Shown here: positions 9,517 through 18,961 of the stretch, piece by piece
How the letters are laid out: the number at the start of each line of letters is the position of its first letter
Numbering within the stretch: position 1 is the first letter of the stretch
Assembly: GCF_017873095.1 (NCBI RefSeq)
Contig: NZ_JAGGJU010000008.1
Location: 124,001 to 188,000, forward strand
Reading direction: 5' to 3'
Source: Heterorhizobium halophytocola
GTDB lineage: Bacteria; Pseudomonadota; Alphaproteobacteria; Rhizobiales; Rhizobiaceae
Length of the DNA stretch: 64,000 nucleotides
Program-made: the position numbers and the translations under genes
The notes under the pieces: model-generated
The model's database searches: none
Told to the model about the DNA's origin: nothing
What the model saw: the letters and a program-made list of their open reading frames with translations, nothing else

Positions 9517-10740
9517 TTATCCGTTGTAACGCTGGAAGACGAGGGTTGCATTGGTGCCGCCAAAGCCGAAGGAGTTCGACAGGACGGTATCGATCTTGGC
9601 GTCGTCGATGCGCTTGCGCACGATCGGCATGCCCTCGAACTCGGGATCCAGCGTCTCGATATGGGCGCTTTCGCCGATGAACCGCTCCTGCATCATCAAC
9701 AGGCCATAGATCGATTCCTGGACGCCGGCAGCACCCAGCGAATGGCCGGTCAGGGACTTGGTCGACTGTATTGCCGGCATCTTGTCGCCGAAGACTTCGC
9801 GGATCGCACCCATCTCCTTGGAATCGCCGACCGGCGTCGAGGTTCCGTGGGTGTTGATGTAGTCGATCTCGCCGTTGACGGTCGCCATGGCCTGGCGCAT
9901 GCAGCGGATGGCGCCTTCGCCTGATGGTGCGACCATGTCGTAGCCGTCGGAAGTCGCGCCATAGCCGGCGATTTCGGCATAGATCTTCGCGCCGCGGGCC
10001 TTGGCATGCTCGAGTTCTTCCAGCACCAGGACGCCGGCGCCGCCGGCAATCACGAAGCCGTCGCGGTTGGCGTCATAGGCGCGGGATGCGGTGGCCGGCG
10101 TCTCGTTGAACTTGGTGGTCATCGCGCCCATCGCGTCGAACAGGTCGGACATCGACCAGTCGAGATCCTCGTGGCCACCGGCGAACATGATGTCCTGCTT
10201 GCCCCACTGGATCATCTCGGCCGCATTGCCGATGCAATGGGCGGAGGTCGAGCAGGCAGACGAGATCGAATAGTTGACGCCGTGGATCTTGAACCAGGTG
10301 GCAAGCGTCGCAGAGGCCGTCGAGGACATCGCCTTCGGTACGGCAAACGGGCCGATCCGCTTCGGGCTGTTGTTGTTGCGCACGATGTCGGCAGCCTCGA
10401 CGATGGTACGGGTCGATGGGCCACCGGAACCCATGATGATGCCGGTGCGCTCGTTCTGGCTGTAATCGGCCTCTTCCAGTCCGGAGTCGGCGATCGCCTG
10501 CTTCATCGCGACATGGTTCCACGCGCCGCCCTGAGACAGGAAGCGCATGGCACGGCGATCCACCTGATCCGTCGGATCAAGGGTCGGTCGGCCCCATACC
10601 TGGCACCTAAAGCCGTGCTCGGCAAAGGATTCCGAGCGCGTGATCCCGGATTTCGCATCCCGCAGCGATTGCGTCACTTCGGCTGCATCGTTCCCGATGG
10701 AGGATACGACGCCGAGACCCGTCACAACTACCCGTCTCAT
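9517..10740 (-). CDS. fabB: 3-oxoacyl-ACP synthase I FabB
   Basis: FabB is the condensing enzyme needed to elongate unsaturated acyl chains. The 407-aa thiolase-fold protein begins [19 protein letters not shown]. It carries the nucleophilic Cys in [14 protein letters not shown] and the two catalytic histidines in [12 protein letters not shown] and [10 protein letters not shown]. Its partner fabA lies 52 nt upstream and fabI follows with 3 nt between. The fabA-fabB pairing marks the anaerobic-type route to unsaturated fatty acids. Confidence 0.96.
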   Translation of the reverse strand: MRRVVVTGLGVVSSIGNDAAEVTQSLRDAKSGITRSESFAEHGFRCQVWGRPTLDPTDQVDRRAMRFLSQGGAWNHVAMKQAIADSGLEEADYSQNERTGIIMGSGGPSTRTIVEAADIVRNNNSPKRIGPFAVPKAMSSTASATLATWFKIHGVNYSISSACSTSAHCIGNAAEMIQWGKQDIMFAGGHEDLDWSMSDLFDAMGAMTTKFNETPATASRAYDANRDGFVIAGGAGVLVLEELEHAKARGAKIYAEIAGYGATSDGYDMVAPSGEGAIRCMRQAMATVNGEIDYINTHGTSTPVGDSKEMGAIREVFGDKMPAIQSTKSLTGHSLGAAGVQESIYGLLMMQERFIGESAHIETLDPEFEGMPIVRKRIDDAKIDTVLSNSFGFGGTNATLVFQRYNG

Positions 10741-10792
10741 GATGAAGACCTTTTCTATATTATGTCTGTTTCAGCGACGAGGGAGCGATCCC

Positions 10793-11308
10793 TCAAGCCA
10801 CCTTGTCCTTCGATAGACCGACACGCAGATCGCTTGCCTGGTAGATCGTCTCGCCATCAGCCTTCAGCCAGCCGTCAGCCGTGCCGAGCACCAGGCGACC
10901 GCGCATCACGCGCTTGAAGTCGATACCGTATTCGAGCAGCTTTGTCTCCGGCCGGATCATCCCCTTGAACTTGACCTCGCCGGTCGACAGCGCCATGCCG
11001 CGACCTGGTTCGCCAAGCCATCCGAGGAAGAAGCCGGTCAACTGCCACATGCCGTCGAGGCCGAGGCAGCCGGGCATGATCGGATTGCCCTGGAAATGGC
11101 AGGGGAAATACCAGTCATCGGGCCGCACGTCGTATTCGGCACGGATATAGCCCTTGTCGAAGGCGCCGCCGGTTTCCGATATGTCGGTGATCCGGTGAAC
11201 CATCAGCATGGGCGGCAAAGGCAGCTGCGCATTGCCCGGCCCGAACAGTTCACCGCGTCCGCAGGAGAGAATCTCTTCGTAAGTGAAGCTGGATTGCCTT
11301 TGAGTCAT
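10793..11308 (-). CDS. fabA: Bifunctional 3-hydroxydecanoyl-ACP dehydratase/isomerase FabA
   Basis: FabA dehydrates 3-hydroxydecanoyl-ACP and isomerises the product to cis-3-decenoyl-ACP, the branch point to unsaturated fatty acids. The 171-aa hot-dog-fold protein shows the active-site His in [19 protein letters not shown] and the fitting [11 protein letters not shown] helix. A strong ribosome site (GGGAGGAG) precedes the ATG. It heads the fabA-fabB-fabI operon and is divergent from irr. Confidence 0.96.
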   Translation of the reverse strand: MTQRQSSFTYEEILSCGRGELFGPGNAQLPLPPMLMVHRITDISETGGAFDKGYIRAEYDVRPDDWYFPCHFQGNPIMPGCLGLDGMWQLTGFFLGWLGEPGRGMALSTGEVKFKGMIRPETKLLEYGIDFKRVMRGRLVLGTADGWLKADGETIYQASDLRVGLSKDKVA

Positions 11309-11614
11309 TCTGTTTCTTTTCTCCTCCCGGTCGGTCGATTGCTTCCCGGAGGTTTAGAGCAAGAGCAGGACAAAATGAAGCCCGACCCACGCCGTCGCCA
11401 TCCACGGGACTGCCCGGTCGAGTATCCACTCGAACGGCCGTTCGCATACAGGATCAAGCTAGGGACGGCCAGTGCCAAATGCAACAAAATCAAAGAAATC
11501 CGTAAGGTTTGCGGGTCTGGCGCGGTGGAATCCTATTGAAAGGAAAGGCCTGAAAAGTTATATCGGGCATCGGGATATTCCAATACATAAGACAGACGAG
11601 CCAAGCTTGTCTGA
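11309..11614. other. fabA/irr divergent intergenic region
   Basis: This 306-bp spacer carries the fabA ribosome site at its left end and a good irr promoter near its right end (listed separately). I saw no convincing Irr, RirA or Fur operator, no stable hairpin and no small ORF of note in the rest. Confidence 0.6.
11536..11563 (+). promoter_or_regulatory. Sigma-70-type promoter of irr
   Basis: TTGAAA (11536-11541), a 16-bp spacer and TTATAT (11558-11563) fit a housekeeping promoter. The expected transcription start is near 11570, giving a leader of about 45 nt before irr. Confidence 0.6.
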
Positions 11615-12034
11615 ATGGTCGCAGTGGTGAAAATCGAAACCGAAGCAAAACTGAGGCATTCCGGACTGCGCCCGACGCGGCAGCGCGTTGCGCTGGCATC
11701 CCTGCTTTTTGCCAAGGGTGATCGCCATCTGACGGTCGAGGAACTGCACGAGGAAGCGATCGCGGCCAAGGTGCCGGTGTCGCTGGCGACTGTCTACAAC
11801 ACGTTGCACCAGTTCACCGAGGCCGGCCTGATCCGGGTGCTGGCGGTGGAAAGCAATCGCACCTATTTCGATACCAACGTGTCCGACCACCACCACTTTT
11901 TCGTGGAGGAGGACAATCAGGTGCTGGACATCCCGGTCAACAACATCGCGATCGACAACCTGCCGGAACCGCCCGAGGGCATGGAGATCGCCCATGTCGA
12001 CGTGATCGTGCGCCTGCGCAGGAAACCCGTCTGA
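11615..12034 (+). CDS. irr: Iron response regulator Irr (Fur family)
   Basis: Irr is the rhizobial Fur-family protein that senses heme rather than Fe2+ and controls heme biosynthesis and iron uptake. The 139-aa sequence has the winged-helix start LRHSGLRPTRQRVALASLLF and PVSLATVYNTLHQFTEAGL. The HHH motif (residues 92-94, SDHHHFF) is associated with heme binding in Irr. It lacks the C-terminal zinc cysteines of true Fur proteins. The divergent fabA neighbour is the usual rhizobial arrangement. Confidence 0.93.
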   Translation: MVAVVKIETEAKLRHSGLRPTRQRVALASLLFAKGDRHLTVEELHEEAIAAKVPVSLATVYNTLHQFTEAGLIRVLAVESNRTYFDTNVSDHHHFFVEEDNQVLDIPVNNIAIDNLPEPPEGMEIAHVDVIVRLRRKPV

Positions 12035-12210
12035 CGCCCAGGTCGCCTTTGGCTCCATAGGCTCCATCTCTGCCGTCCCTAGGCGCGTGGGCTTGTTGCG
12101 TCCCCTTCAAAATCGCGGAATGTGATCCTGCCGTTGAAGGGTTTCTTCAGGCTTTTTGGCCTAGTCTCCGGTTTGCGAATCATGACCGAAGGGACGCTTG
12201 AGGATACGCC

Positions 12211-12720
12211 ATGCTAGATCTGCAACGGATGCCGAACCGGATAAGAGGCCGATGGGGTGCCTTACTGATGCTGGTGGCAGCGTTCGGCTGTTTTGCGGCG
12301 ATGCCGGCTATGGCCCAGCAGAAGCTGCTCGACGATCCGGTGATCTACGAGCAGACGCATTTCCGCAAGGAATGCTCCACCGCCACGTTCGAGCAGGATT
12401 TCGTCAACCGCATCGACATCAACAATGATGGTCTGGTGGATGCCGTGGTCAATGAGGGCGCCATCGTCTGCGACGGCGACCGCGGGCCGGGCTGCACGGA
12501 GGAGGGATGCCCCTACAACTTCTACCTCCAGGTCGCCGAGGGTGGTTATTTCATGATCGCCACCGCGCAGATGTACGGCTACGACTTCGTCAAGCGCTTC
12601 GGCAATATGGTGTTCGAGCTGAAGATGCACGCCCGTTACTGCGACCGCACCGACGCGGCGCCGTGTCTGATGACCGTGCGGGTGCGCGGCACGACATTCC
12701 TCACCATTTCCAAGAAATGA
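12211..12720 (+). CDS. Secreted cysteine-rich protein with one EF-hand-like loop, unknown function
   Basis: A 169-aa protein with a signal peptide (hydrophobic core about residues 15-30, cleavage near PAMA-QQ). The mature part contains an EF-hand/dockerin-type calcium loop DINNDGLVD (Asp69, Asn71, Asp73, Asp77). It has about six cysteines, which suggests disulfides in the periplasm. A GAGGAT site precedes the ATG. It converges on the ydcF-type gene with only 3 nt between them. I do not recognise a named family; calcium binding is inferred from one motif. Confidence 0.75.
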   Translation: MLDLQRMPNRIRGRWGALLMLVAAFGCFAAMPAMAQQKLLDDPVIYEQTHFRKECSTATFEQDFVNRIDINNDGLVDAVVNEGAIVCDGDRGPGCTEEGCPYNFYLQVAEGGYFMIATAQMYGYDFVKRFGNMVFELKMHARYCDRTDAAPCLMTVRVRGTTFLTISKK

Positions 12721-12723
12721 CCT

Positions 12724-13515
12724 TCACGGCCCCGGCAGGAATGTCGCCGTGCGGCCGGTGAGGTAATAGGCGGCAAGGCCTATCCATTCCCGCAGCGCCG
12801 TCGATGTCAGCTGGCTGTTGGATGTCGGCTGCGTCAGGTCGATGCCCAGCGCCACCTTGCCGCTGGTCCTGTAATCGACGGGCCAGGGCCGGACCGCGAT
12901 GCCGGCCTTGCTGAACAGCCCGACTGCGCGGGGCATGTGATAGGCCGACGTGATCAGCAAGCAGCCATCCAGGCCGGACGTCCCGACAAGCGCCTTGGCG
13001 TTGCGCACGTTCTCGAAGGTCGTGCGCGAATCGTCTTCCTCGATCAGCCGCTTCGGATCGACCCCGAAGCCTGTGAGAAAGCGGCGGGAAACCGTCGCGT
13101 CGCCCTCGTAGTCGCCGCTGAGCGAGCCGTCGCCGCCGGAGACCAGAATGACGGATTGCGGATAGTTGAGCGCCAGCCGCAACGCTTCGACGAAGCGGTC
13201 GCCCGACTGGTTGAACTCCACGCCGCCCCGCGCCGTGGTAACTTCCGTTTCGAACGACCCGCCAAGCACCGTCATGCATCGCAGATCTGCCGGATCGCCA
13301 TCGGGCCTGGGGAAGCGGGCTTCCAGCGCCTGCAGGGCGAAGGCGCCGCTGGTGGTGAAGAGGGTGACGAACAGCACGACCGACGCAAGGCCGAAGCTTG
13401 CAACTGCCAGCCGGACGCGGGCTGCCAGCAGCAGGAACAGGCCGAGGATCATCATGAGGAAGGTCAGCGACAGGGGCTGGGCGGCCAGCCAGAATATCTT
13501 CGATAGCAGGAACAT
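12724..13515 (-). CDS. YdcF/ElyC family membrane protein (DUF218)
   Basis: The 263-aa protein has two N-terminal membrane segments (LSLTFLMMILGLFLLLAARV, then ASFGLASVVLFVTLFTTSGA) followed by a DUF218 domain. The domain shows MTVLGGSFETE, VILVSGGDGSLSGDYEGDA, EEDDSRTTFENVRNAK and LLITSAYHMPRAVGLFSKAG. E. coli relatives (ElyC, SanA, YdcF) affect envelope polysaccharide synthesis. The gene is the last of three minus-strand genes, 31 nt after the methyltransferase. Its substrate is unknown. Confidence 0.85.
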   Translation of the reverse strand: MFLLSKIFWLAAQPLSLTFLMMILGLFLLLAARVRLAVASFGLASVVLFVTLFTTSGAFALQALEARFPRPDGDPADLRCMTVLGGSFETEVTTARGGVEFNQSGDRFVEALRLALNYPQSVILVSGGDGSLSGDYEGDATVSRRFLTGFGVDPKRLIEEDDSRTTFENVRNAKALVGTSGLDGCLLITSAYHMPRAVGLFSKAGIAVRPWPVDYRTSGKVALGIDLTQPTSNSQLTSTALREWIGLAAYYLTGRTATFLPGP

Positions 13516-13546
13516 GGGGGAGGATCTCGGGTGGGAGCGGTGTAGG

Positions 13547-14365
13547 TCAGCCTGTCTTGCGATAGCGCCGTGCCACGTAGACGATCTGGCCGCTGGACAG
13601 GCCCTTGTAGAGCACCGAGCCTTTCGAACCGGAAAATTCCGACATGAAGCGCTTCAGCAGAAACGCGCGCCGGATCCGCTGTTGCTTGCGCGATTCGGCA
13701 GCGTCGAGCGCGGCCACCACGTTTGGCGAGATATTGCGTCTGGCCGATGGCTCGAGGCCCGGCGCCGCCAGCTGCTCGTCGAGCACCTTTACCTGGCTTT
13801 TCGGCCGCATGTCGGCGAAGGTGAACCAGCCGCCGGGCTTTAGCACGCGGGAGACCTCGCGGGCGAAGGCCGGCACATCGCCGTAGCAATGCGAGGATTC
13901 GATATTGATGACGATATCGAATGTGCCATCGGCGAACGGCATGGCCTCGGCGTCGCCGGTCTCGAATGTCAGCAGCGGCGTATCGCTGTTCAGCCGCTCC
14001 GCTCGCCTGACCGTTTCCGGGGAATAATCGAGGCCGGTCACCGAAGCCGGTGCGTAATAGCGTGCGATATAGCGGCAGCCGCCGCCGCGGCCGGAGCCGA
14101 CCTCCAGCACCCGGGCGCCTTCGACCGGCAGCCCGTCCAGGGCCTGGTGGTAGAGCCCGATAAAGGTGCGCTCGGGCTCGTCTTCCGCCTGCAGCGAAAA
14201 GGGCGCGTCCGACGGCAGATAGCCGTAATTCATGAACCGCCAGTCGCCATCGCTCCAGAACCGCGACAGCATGTTGTAGACGCGCCGCCACACCCATTTC
14301 TGCGCCCGCGGATAGCGGCCGGGGGTGGTGACGTCGAGAACGCTGGAAAACAGGCGACTGCTCAT
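13547..14365 (-). CDS. Class I SAM-dependent methyltransferase
   Basis: The 272-aa protein has SAM motif I ARVLEVGSGRGGGCRYIARY, motif II/III VTGLDYSPETVRRAERLN and the downstream ALKPGGWFTF-like motif (RVLKPGGWFTFADMR). The sequence around these resembles small-molecule or lipid methyltransferases of the UbiE/phthiotriol type. Its ATG overlaps the stop of the upstream metal-dependent hydrolase gene (ATGA at 14362-14365), so the two are translationally coupled. The substrate is not predictable. Confidence 0.85.
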   Translation of the reverse strand: MSSRLFSSVLDVTTPGRYPRAQKWVWRRVYNMLSRFWSDGDWRFMNYGYLPSDAPFSLQAEDEPERTFIGLYHQALDGLPVEGARVLEVGSGRGGGCRYIARYYAPASVTGLDYSPETVRRAERLNSDTPLLTFETGDAEAMPFADGTFDIVINIESSHCYGDVPAFAREVSRVLKPGGWFTFADMRPKSQVKVLDEQLAAPGLEPSARRNISPNVVAALDAAESRKQQRIRRAFLLKRFMSEFSGSKGSVLYKGLSSGQIVYVARRYRKTG

Positions 14366-15288
14366 GCCGGCTTCACGTCCGGGCCGGCCGGCGAAGGGCC
14401 GGCTTGAGCTTCCAGCGACATGAATTCCTTGTAGAGCCAGTCACGACCCCGATGGATCAGTTCGTCGTCGTCCTTGTTGAGCGGATTGAAGCCCGGGAGA
14501 TAATATTTCAGCACCAGCGGTGCGCATTTGCGCCAGTAGCCGGGGGAAAAGAACAGCACCCAGACCATCCGCGACCAGAAGCGCACGCCGGTCTTGATGC
14601 CGTCGGCTTGGGCGAAGATTCGCATATTGCGCAAAGTGATCATCAGGAACTGGGCCGCAACGGCATTGAAGGCCATGGTCCGCAGCAGATAGCGTTGCCA
14701 GCCCGGCGTCTTCGGGGTTGCCGCCTTCAGCACGTCGAGGGCGACGGCCTTGTGCTCCAGTTCCTCGAGAGCGTGCCAGGTCCACAAGCGTCTATAGGCC
14801 GGCGCGGCGTCCTCCAGGAATTCCGGGTGGCGCAAGGTGACGGTCGAAAGTGTCGCGGTCAGGTGTTCGATGGCGCAGGTGACGGCCAGGCGAAAGATCG
14901 GCTTCTTGTCGCTGCCGAGCGTTGCCCGCACCGGCGCTTCCATCGCCTCGACATCGTAGCCGAGCTTCTCCAGCGCCTTGTTGTAGGCTTCGTGTTCGCG
15001 GGTGTGGAAGGCTTCCTGCACCGAATAGCCGTTGATCTCGCTTGCCAGCTGTTTGTCCTTCAGCTTGCCCGCGTAGAATTTCAGGGATCGGATGAAATAG
15101 CGCTCACCCTCCGGCAGGAAGATCGAAAGCCCGTCTGCGAGCACCGTCCTGTGGAAGTCGCCGCCGAGCCAGTGGCGCACCGGATTTTCCAGGATGCCGA
15201 AGCGGATGTCGCGCGGAATGATGTCCTCGTCGTCCGAGGCGGGTGCCGCCCCGTTCCATCTCGCCTGCTGATTGCCCGCCTGTGCCAT
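14362..15288 (-). CDS. Predicted metal-dependent hydrolase (PF10118/COG3687 type)
   Basis: The 308-aa protein has the helical metal-binding core of the family. Motif pairs include EAFHTREHEAYNKALEKLG, CAIEHLTATLS and WTWHALEELEHKAVALDV, whose Glu/His residues resemble di-iron four-helix ligands. A hydrophobic stretch (MVWVLFFSPGYW) follows near residue 245. It leads a three-gene minus-strand unit with the methyltransferase and the DUF218 gene. No substrate is known; lipid or membrane chemistry is a guess from the neighbours. Confidence 0.82.
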   Translation of the reverse strand: MAQAGNQQARWNGAAPASDDEDIIPRDIRFGILENPVRHWLGGDFHRTVLADGLSIFLPEGERYFIRSLKFYAGKLKDKQLASEINGYSVQEAFHTREHEAYNKALEKLGYDVEAMEAPVRATLGSDKKPIFRLAVTCAIEHLTATLSTVTLRHPEFLEDAAPAYRRLWTWHALEELEHKAVALDVLKAATPKTPGWQRYLLRTMAFNAVAAQFLMITLRNMRIFAQADGIKTGVRFWSRMVWVLFFSPGYWRKCAPLVLKYYLPGFNPLNKDDDELIHRGRDWLYKEFMSLEAQAGPSPAGPDVKPA

Positions 15289-15498
15289 CTCGCCGCTCCG
15301 TCATTCTGCTGAGTGTTTGAAGGGCCGCTACCCCCGGGGCCGCATCCACTGTCGTGGAGATGCGGCAAATCATATTGAATGCATGCCAACGGGGCAACGC
15401 CCGATTTCGCCGACCGCCGCATCACCGAACGCGGTACGGCGTTCACCACGAAGGGACCGTAGTCCGGTGCTGTTCGTATCTGTCGAGGGGGAAGGTTT

Positions 15499-15574
<76 letters not shown>

Positions 15575-15728
15575 TTCCAAAAGGGTCCGGCAAGGCCGGT
15601 CCGGGAACCTGAAGGAAGCATCGCTTCCGGGCAGGTGGCGGCTTATTACTTCCGGTTTCCGGAGAGTGCAAGCCGAAAAGTGAAAGCCCGGTCAACTTTT
15701 ATCGTCCGGGCTTTGAAAGTCAGGCGGT

Positions 15729-16124
15729 TCAGCCTTCCTCGTCTTCGTTGCTGACGCCGATGATACCGGTCATGTCGTCATCGTCTTCATCGTCGTCGGT
15801 CTGGAGGAAGGTGTCGTCCTCGTCGTCGTCGTCGATTTCAACGTCGTCGTCATCGCCCATGTCGGGAATGTCGTCGCTGTTCTTGCTGTCATCGTCCGCT
15901 TCCTCAAGCGAGACGATCTCGACATCCGTGTTCTCGGCGTCGACTTCCGCAACCTCTTCTTCCTCAGCCTTCTCCATGATCTTGGCAACGGACGTCTCCT
16001 CGAAGAAGGAGAGCGGCCATGAATTGCCGGAATAGGGAGAGACGATCGGATTCTTGTTCAGATCGTAGAATTTCTTGCCGGTATCCGGGCAAGTGCGTTT
16101 CGTTCCAAGTTCTGCCTTCGCCAC
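15729..16124 (-). CDS. FYDLN-acid family protein (TIGR02300)
   Basis: A 131-aa protein with the N-terminal signature LGTKRTCPDTGKKFYDLN and NPIVSPYSGNSWPLSFFEE, then a long acidic Glu/Asp-rich tail. The tail is coded by GAC/GAT/GAA repeats, visible as GTC/ATC runs on the plus strand at 15776-15855. GTG 16124 is preferred over TTG 16130 because GAGG lies 8 nt upstream. The family is conserved in alphaproteobacteria and often sits near cmk/rpsA; its function is unknown. Only one cysteine remains of the CxxC pairs some relatives carry. Confidence 0.88.
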   Translation of the reverse strand: MAKAELGTKRTCPDTGKKFYDLNKNPIVSPYSGNSWPLSFFEETSVAKIMEKAEEEEVAEVDAENTDVEIVSLEEADDDSKNSDDIPDMGDDDDVEIDDDDEDDTFLQTDDDEDDDDMTGIIGVSNEDEEG

Positions 16125-16347
16125 TGTCAAAGCCTCATATTGAGCTTAAGGGAGATCGGCGCATGCCAAAGCGCGGCACTGCCGGCCGAATAATTTGCCG
16201 GACCCCATAGTCTGTGCCGGCTTGTCTGTCAAAGCTTAAGTCTGCGCCGGCCAAGATTTTCGCTGCGATAACGTGACCGTTCGATTTGCCTGTGCTAACC
16301 AGCCCCACCTTTTGAAGGCGTTGCAGACGGCAAGTGCAGGAGCAGGC

Positions 16348-16989
16348 GTGGCTGAACATATCATCATCGCGATCGACGGACCGGCGGCTGCCGGCAAGGG
16401 AACCCTGTCCCGTCTGATCGCCGATCGCTATGGGTTTCATCACCTGGACACCGGGCTTACCTATCGGGCGACGGCCAAGGCCCTGCTTGACCAGGGCCTG
16501 CCGCTCGACGACGAGGCGCTGGCCGCCGACGTCGCCCATCGCCTCGAACTGTCGGGCCTGGACCGCGATGTGCTGGCCGTCCACGAGATCGGCGAGGCGG
16601 CATCCCGGATCGCGGTCATGCCGGCCGTGCGCCGCGCCCTTGTCGAGGCGCAGCAGGCCTTCAGCCGCCGTGCGCCGGGTACGGTGCTCGACGGCCGCGA
16701 TATCGGCACCGTCGTCTGTCCCGCAGCGCCGGTGAAGCTCTATGTCACGGCGAGCCCCGCCGTGCGCGCCAGGCGCCGCCTGGAGGAGATCCTGAGTCGC
16801 GGCGAGCAGGCGGATTTCGACGCGATTTTCGCCGATGTTCAAAGGCGCGACGCGCGAGACATGGGCCGCGCCGACAGTCCGTTGCGGCCGGCTGCCGATG
16901 CGCACTTGCTTGATACGTCGGAAATGAGTATAGAGGCGGCGTTTCAGGCCGCGCGCGAGATTATCGACGCTGCATTGAAGATGAAATGA
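16348..16989 (+). CDS. cmk: Cytidylate kinase
   Basis: Cmk phosphorylates CMP and dCMP. The 213-aa protein starts at GTG 16348 ([20 protein letters not shown]), with the P-loop [25 protein letters not shown], the [19 protein letters not shown] substrate motif and [13 protein letters not shown] follow. The frame is open upstream to 16273, but the family start is at GTG. The cmk-rpsA pair is conserved across proteobacteria. The end lies 157 nt before rpsA. Confidence 0.95.
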   Translation: MAEHIIIAIDGPAAAGKGTLSRLIADRYGFHHLDTGLTYRATAKALLDQGLPLDDEALAADVAHRLELSGLDRDVLAVHEIGEAASRIAVMPAVRRALVEAQQAFSRRAPGTVLDGRDIGTVVCPAAPVKLYVTASPAVRARRRLEEILSRGEQADFDAIFADVQRRDARDMGRADSPLRPAADAHLLDTSEMSIEAAFQAAREIIDAALKMK

Positions 16990-17051
16990 TGCGGACCTGC
17001 TTTTTTGAGCGGCCCGCAAATTAGCCGAATGGATCGACCCTGCGCCGGATA

Positions 17052-17067
17052 GCCCATCAGAATGGGC
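17052..17067 (+). promoter_or_regulatory. Small hairpin in the rpsA leader
   Basis: GCCCAT (17052-17057) pairs with ATGGGC (17062-17067) around a CAGA loop, 80 nt upstream of rpsA. In other bacteria S1 represses its own mRNA through leader hairpins; this one is a weak candidate. Confidence 0.35.
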
Positions 17068-17146
17068 GGTCGAACCGATTTGGCATGTGAAACACGAACC
17101 CACCGGTGCGTATACGCGTCCGCTCAGGATGCGACTAGGAGCTTTA

Positions 17147-18847
17147 ATGTCTGTTTCTAACCCCACGCGCGATGACTTCGCAGCAATGCTCGAAGAGTCC
17201 TTCGCCAAGACCGATCTTGCCGAAGGCTATGTCGCAAAGGGCGTCATCACCGCCATCGAAAAGGACGTCGCGATTGTCGACGTCGGTCTGAAGGTCGAAG
17301 GCCGCGTTCCGCTGAAGGAATTCGGAGCCAAGGCCAAGGACGGCACGCTGAACGTCGGCGACGAAGTCGAAGTCTATGTCGAGCGCATCGAAAACGCGCT
17401 GGGCGAAGCCGTTCTGTCGCGCGAAAAGGCTCGCCGCGAAGAAAGCTGGATCAAGCTCGAAGCCAAGTTCGAAGCCGGCGAGCGCGTCGAAGGTGTGATC
17501 TTCAACCAGGTCAAGGGTGGTTTCACCGTCGATCTGGATGGCGCCGTCGCCTTCCTTCCGCGTTCGCAGGTCGACATCCGTCCGATCCGCGACGTGACCC
17601 CGCTGATGCACAACCCGCAGCCCTTCGAAATCCTCAAGATGGACAAGCGCCGCGGCAACATCGTGGTATCGCGCCGTACGGTTCTGGAAGAGTCCCGTGC
17701 CGAGCAGCGTTCTGAAATCGTTCAGAACCTCGAGGAAGGCCAGGTTGTCGAAGGCGTCGTCAAGAACATCACCGACTACGGTGCGTTCGTCGACCTCGGC
17801 GGCATCGACGGTCTGCTGCACGTCACCGACATGGCATGGCGTCGCGTCAACCATCCGTCGGAGATCCTGTCCATCGGCCAGCAGGTCAAGGTTCAGATCA
17901 TCCGCATCAACCAGGAAACCCATCGTATCTCGCTCGGCATGAAGCAGCTCGAAGCGGATCCGTGGGATGGCATTGCTGCCAAGTACCCGGTTGGCAAGAA
18001 GATTGCCGGTACGGTTACCAACATCACCGACTACGGTGCCTTCGTCGAGCTGGAACCGGGCATCGAAGGCCTGATCCACATCTCGGAAATGTCCTGGACC
18101 AAGAAGAACGTACATCCCGGCAAGATCCTGTCCACGAGCCAGGAAGTCGACGTTGTCGTTCTCGAAGTCGACCCGACCAAGCGCCGTATCTCGCTCGGCC
18201 TCAAGCAGACGCTGGAAAATCCGTGGCAGGCATTTGCCTTCAGCCACCCGGCCGGTGCTGAAGTCGAAGGCGAAGTCAAGAACAAGACCGAATTCGGCCT
18301 GTTCATCGGCCTCGAAGGCGATGTCGACGGCATGGTTCACCTCTCCGACCTCGACTGGAACCGTCCGGGCGAACAGGTCATCGAGGAGTTCAACAAGGGC
18401 GACATGGTCAAGGCCGTGGTTCTCGACGTCGACGTCGAGAAGGAACGCATCTCGCTGGGCATCAAGCAGCTCGGCCGTGACGCGCTCGGCGACGCTGCCG
18501 CTTCGGGCGAACTGCGCAAGAATGCAGTCGTTTCCTGCGAAGTGACGGCCGTCAACGACGGTGGCCTCGAAGTGAAGCTGGTCGAGCACGAGGACATCAC
18601 CTCGTTCATCCGTCGCGCCGACCTCGCACGGGACCGTGACGAGCAGCGTCCGGAGCGTTTCTCCGTTGGTCAGGTTTTTGACGCCCGCGTCACGAACTTC
18701 TCCAAGAAGGATCGCAAGGTCATGCTGTCGATCAAGGCTCTCGAGATCGCAGAAGAAAAGGAAGCCGTCGCGCAGTTCGGTTCGTCCGACTCCGGCGCTT
18801 CGCTCGGCGACATTCTGGGCGCTGCCCTGAAGAACCGCACCGAGTAA
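17147..18847 (+). CDS. rpsA: 30S ribosomal protein S1
   Basis: S1 is the mRNA-capturing protein of the 30S subunit. The 566-aa protein has six S1 repeats. Diagnostic repeat starts include VVEGVVKNITDYGAFVDLGG, IAGTVTNITDYGAFVELEPG and VEGEVKNKTEFGLFIGLEGD; the first two repeats (about residues 35-190) are the diverged ribosome-binding ones. The start at 17147 (MSVSNPTRDDFAAMLEESF) follows TAGGAG and is the family start; two in-frame ATGs upstream are unlikely. A strong terminator follows. Confidence 0.98.
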   Translation: MSVSNPTRDDFAAMLEESFAKTDLAEGYVAKGVITAIEKDVAIVDVGLKVEGRVPLKEFGAKAKDGTLNVGDEVEVYVERIENALGEAVLSREKARREESWIKLEAKFEAGERVEGVIFNQVKGGFTVDLDGAVAFLPRSQVDIRPIRDVTPLMHNPQPFEILKMDKRRGNIVVSRRTVLEESRAEQRSEIVQNLEEGQVVEGVVKNITDYGAFVDLGGIDGLLHVTDMAWRRVNHPSEILSIGQQVKVQIIRINQETHRISLGMKQLEADPWDGIAAKYPVGKKIAGTVTNITDYGAFVELEPGIEGLIHISEMSWTKKNVHPGKILSTSQEVDVVVLEVDPTKRRISLGLKQTLENPWQAFAFSHPAGAEVEGEVKNKTEFGLFIGLEGDVDGMVHLSDLDWNRPGEQVIEEFNKGDMVKAVVLDVDVEKERISLGIKQLGRDALGDAAASGELRKNAVVSCEVTAVNDGGLEVKLVEHEDITSFIRRADLARDRDEQRPERFSVGQVFDARVTNFSKKDRKVMLSIKALEIAEEKEAVAQFGSSDSGASLGDILGAALKNRTE

Positions 18848-18881
18848 TCTGCGCTCAACAGCGACAGACTGAAAAGAAGAC

Positions 18882-18912
18882 GCCGCCGGAGATCTCTCCG
18901 GCGGCTTCTTTC
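18882..18912 (+). terminator. Intrinsic terminator after rpsA
   Basis: A perfect 11-bp stem GCCGCCGGAGA with TCTCCGGCGGC, followed by TTCTTTC. It is placed 34 nt after the rpsA stop. Confidence 0.8.
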
Positions 18913-18961
18913 GTGTTTGCCGTTCTCAACGGATTGCCGTGTCCGGCGACAGCTTCCGGTT

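Noticed and set aside
15775..15855. GTC/ATC trinucleotide runs resembling a tandem repeat
   Set aside because: They encode the Asp/Glu-rich tail of the FYDLN-acid protein in the minus-strand frame; not a satellite or CRISPR.
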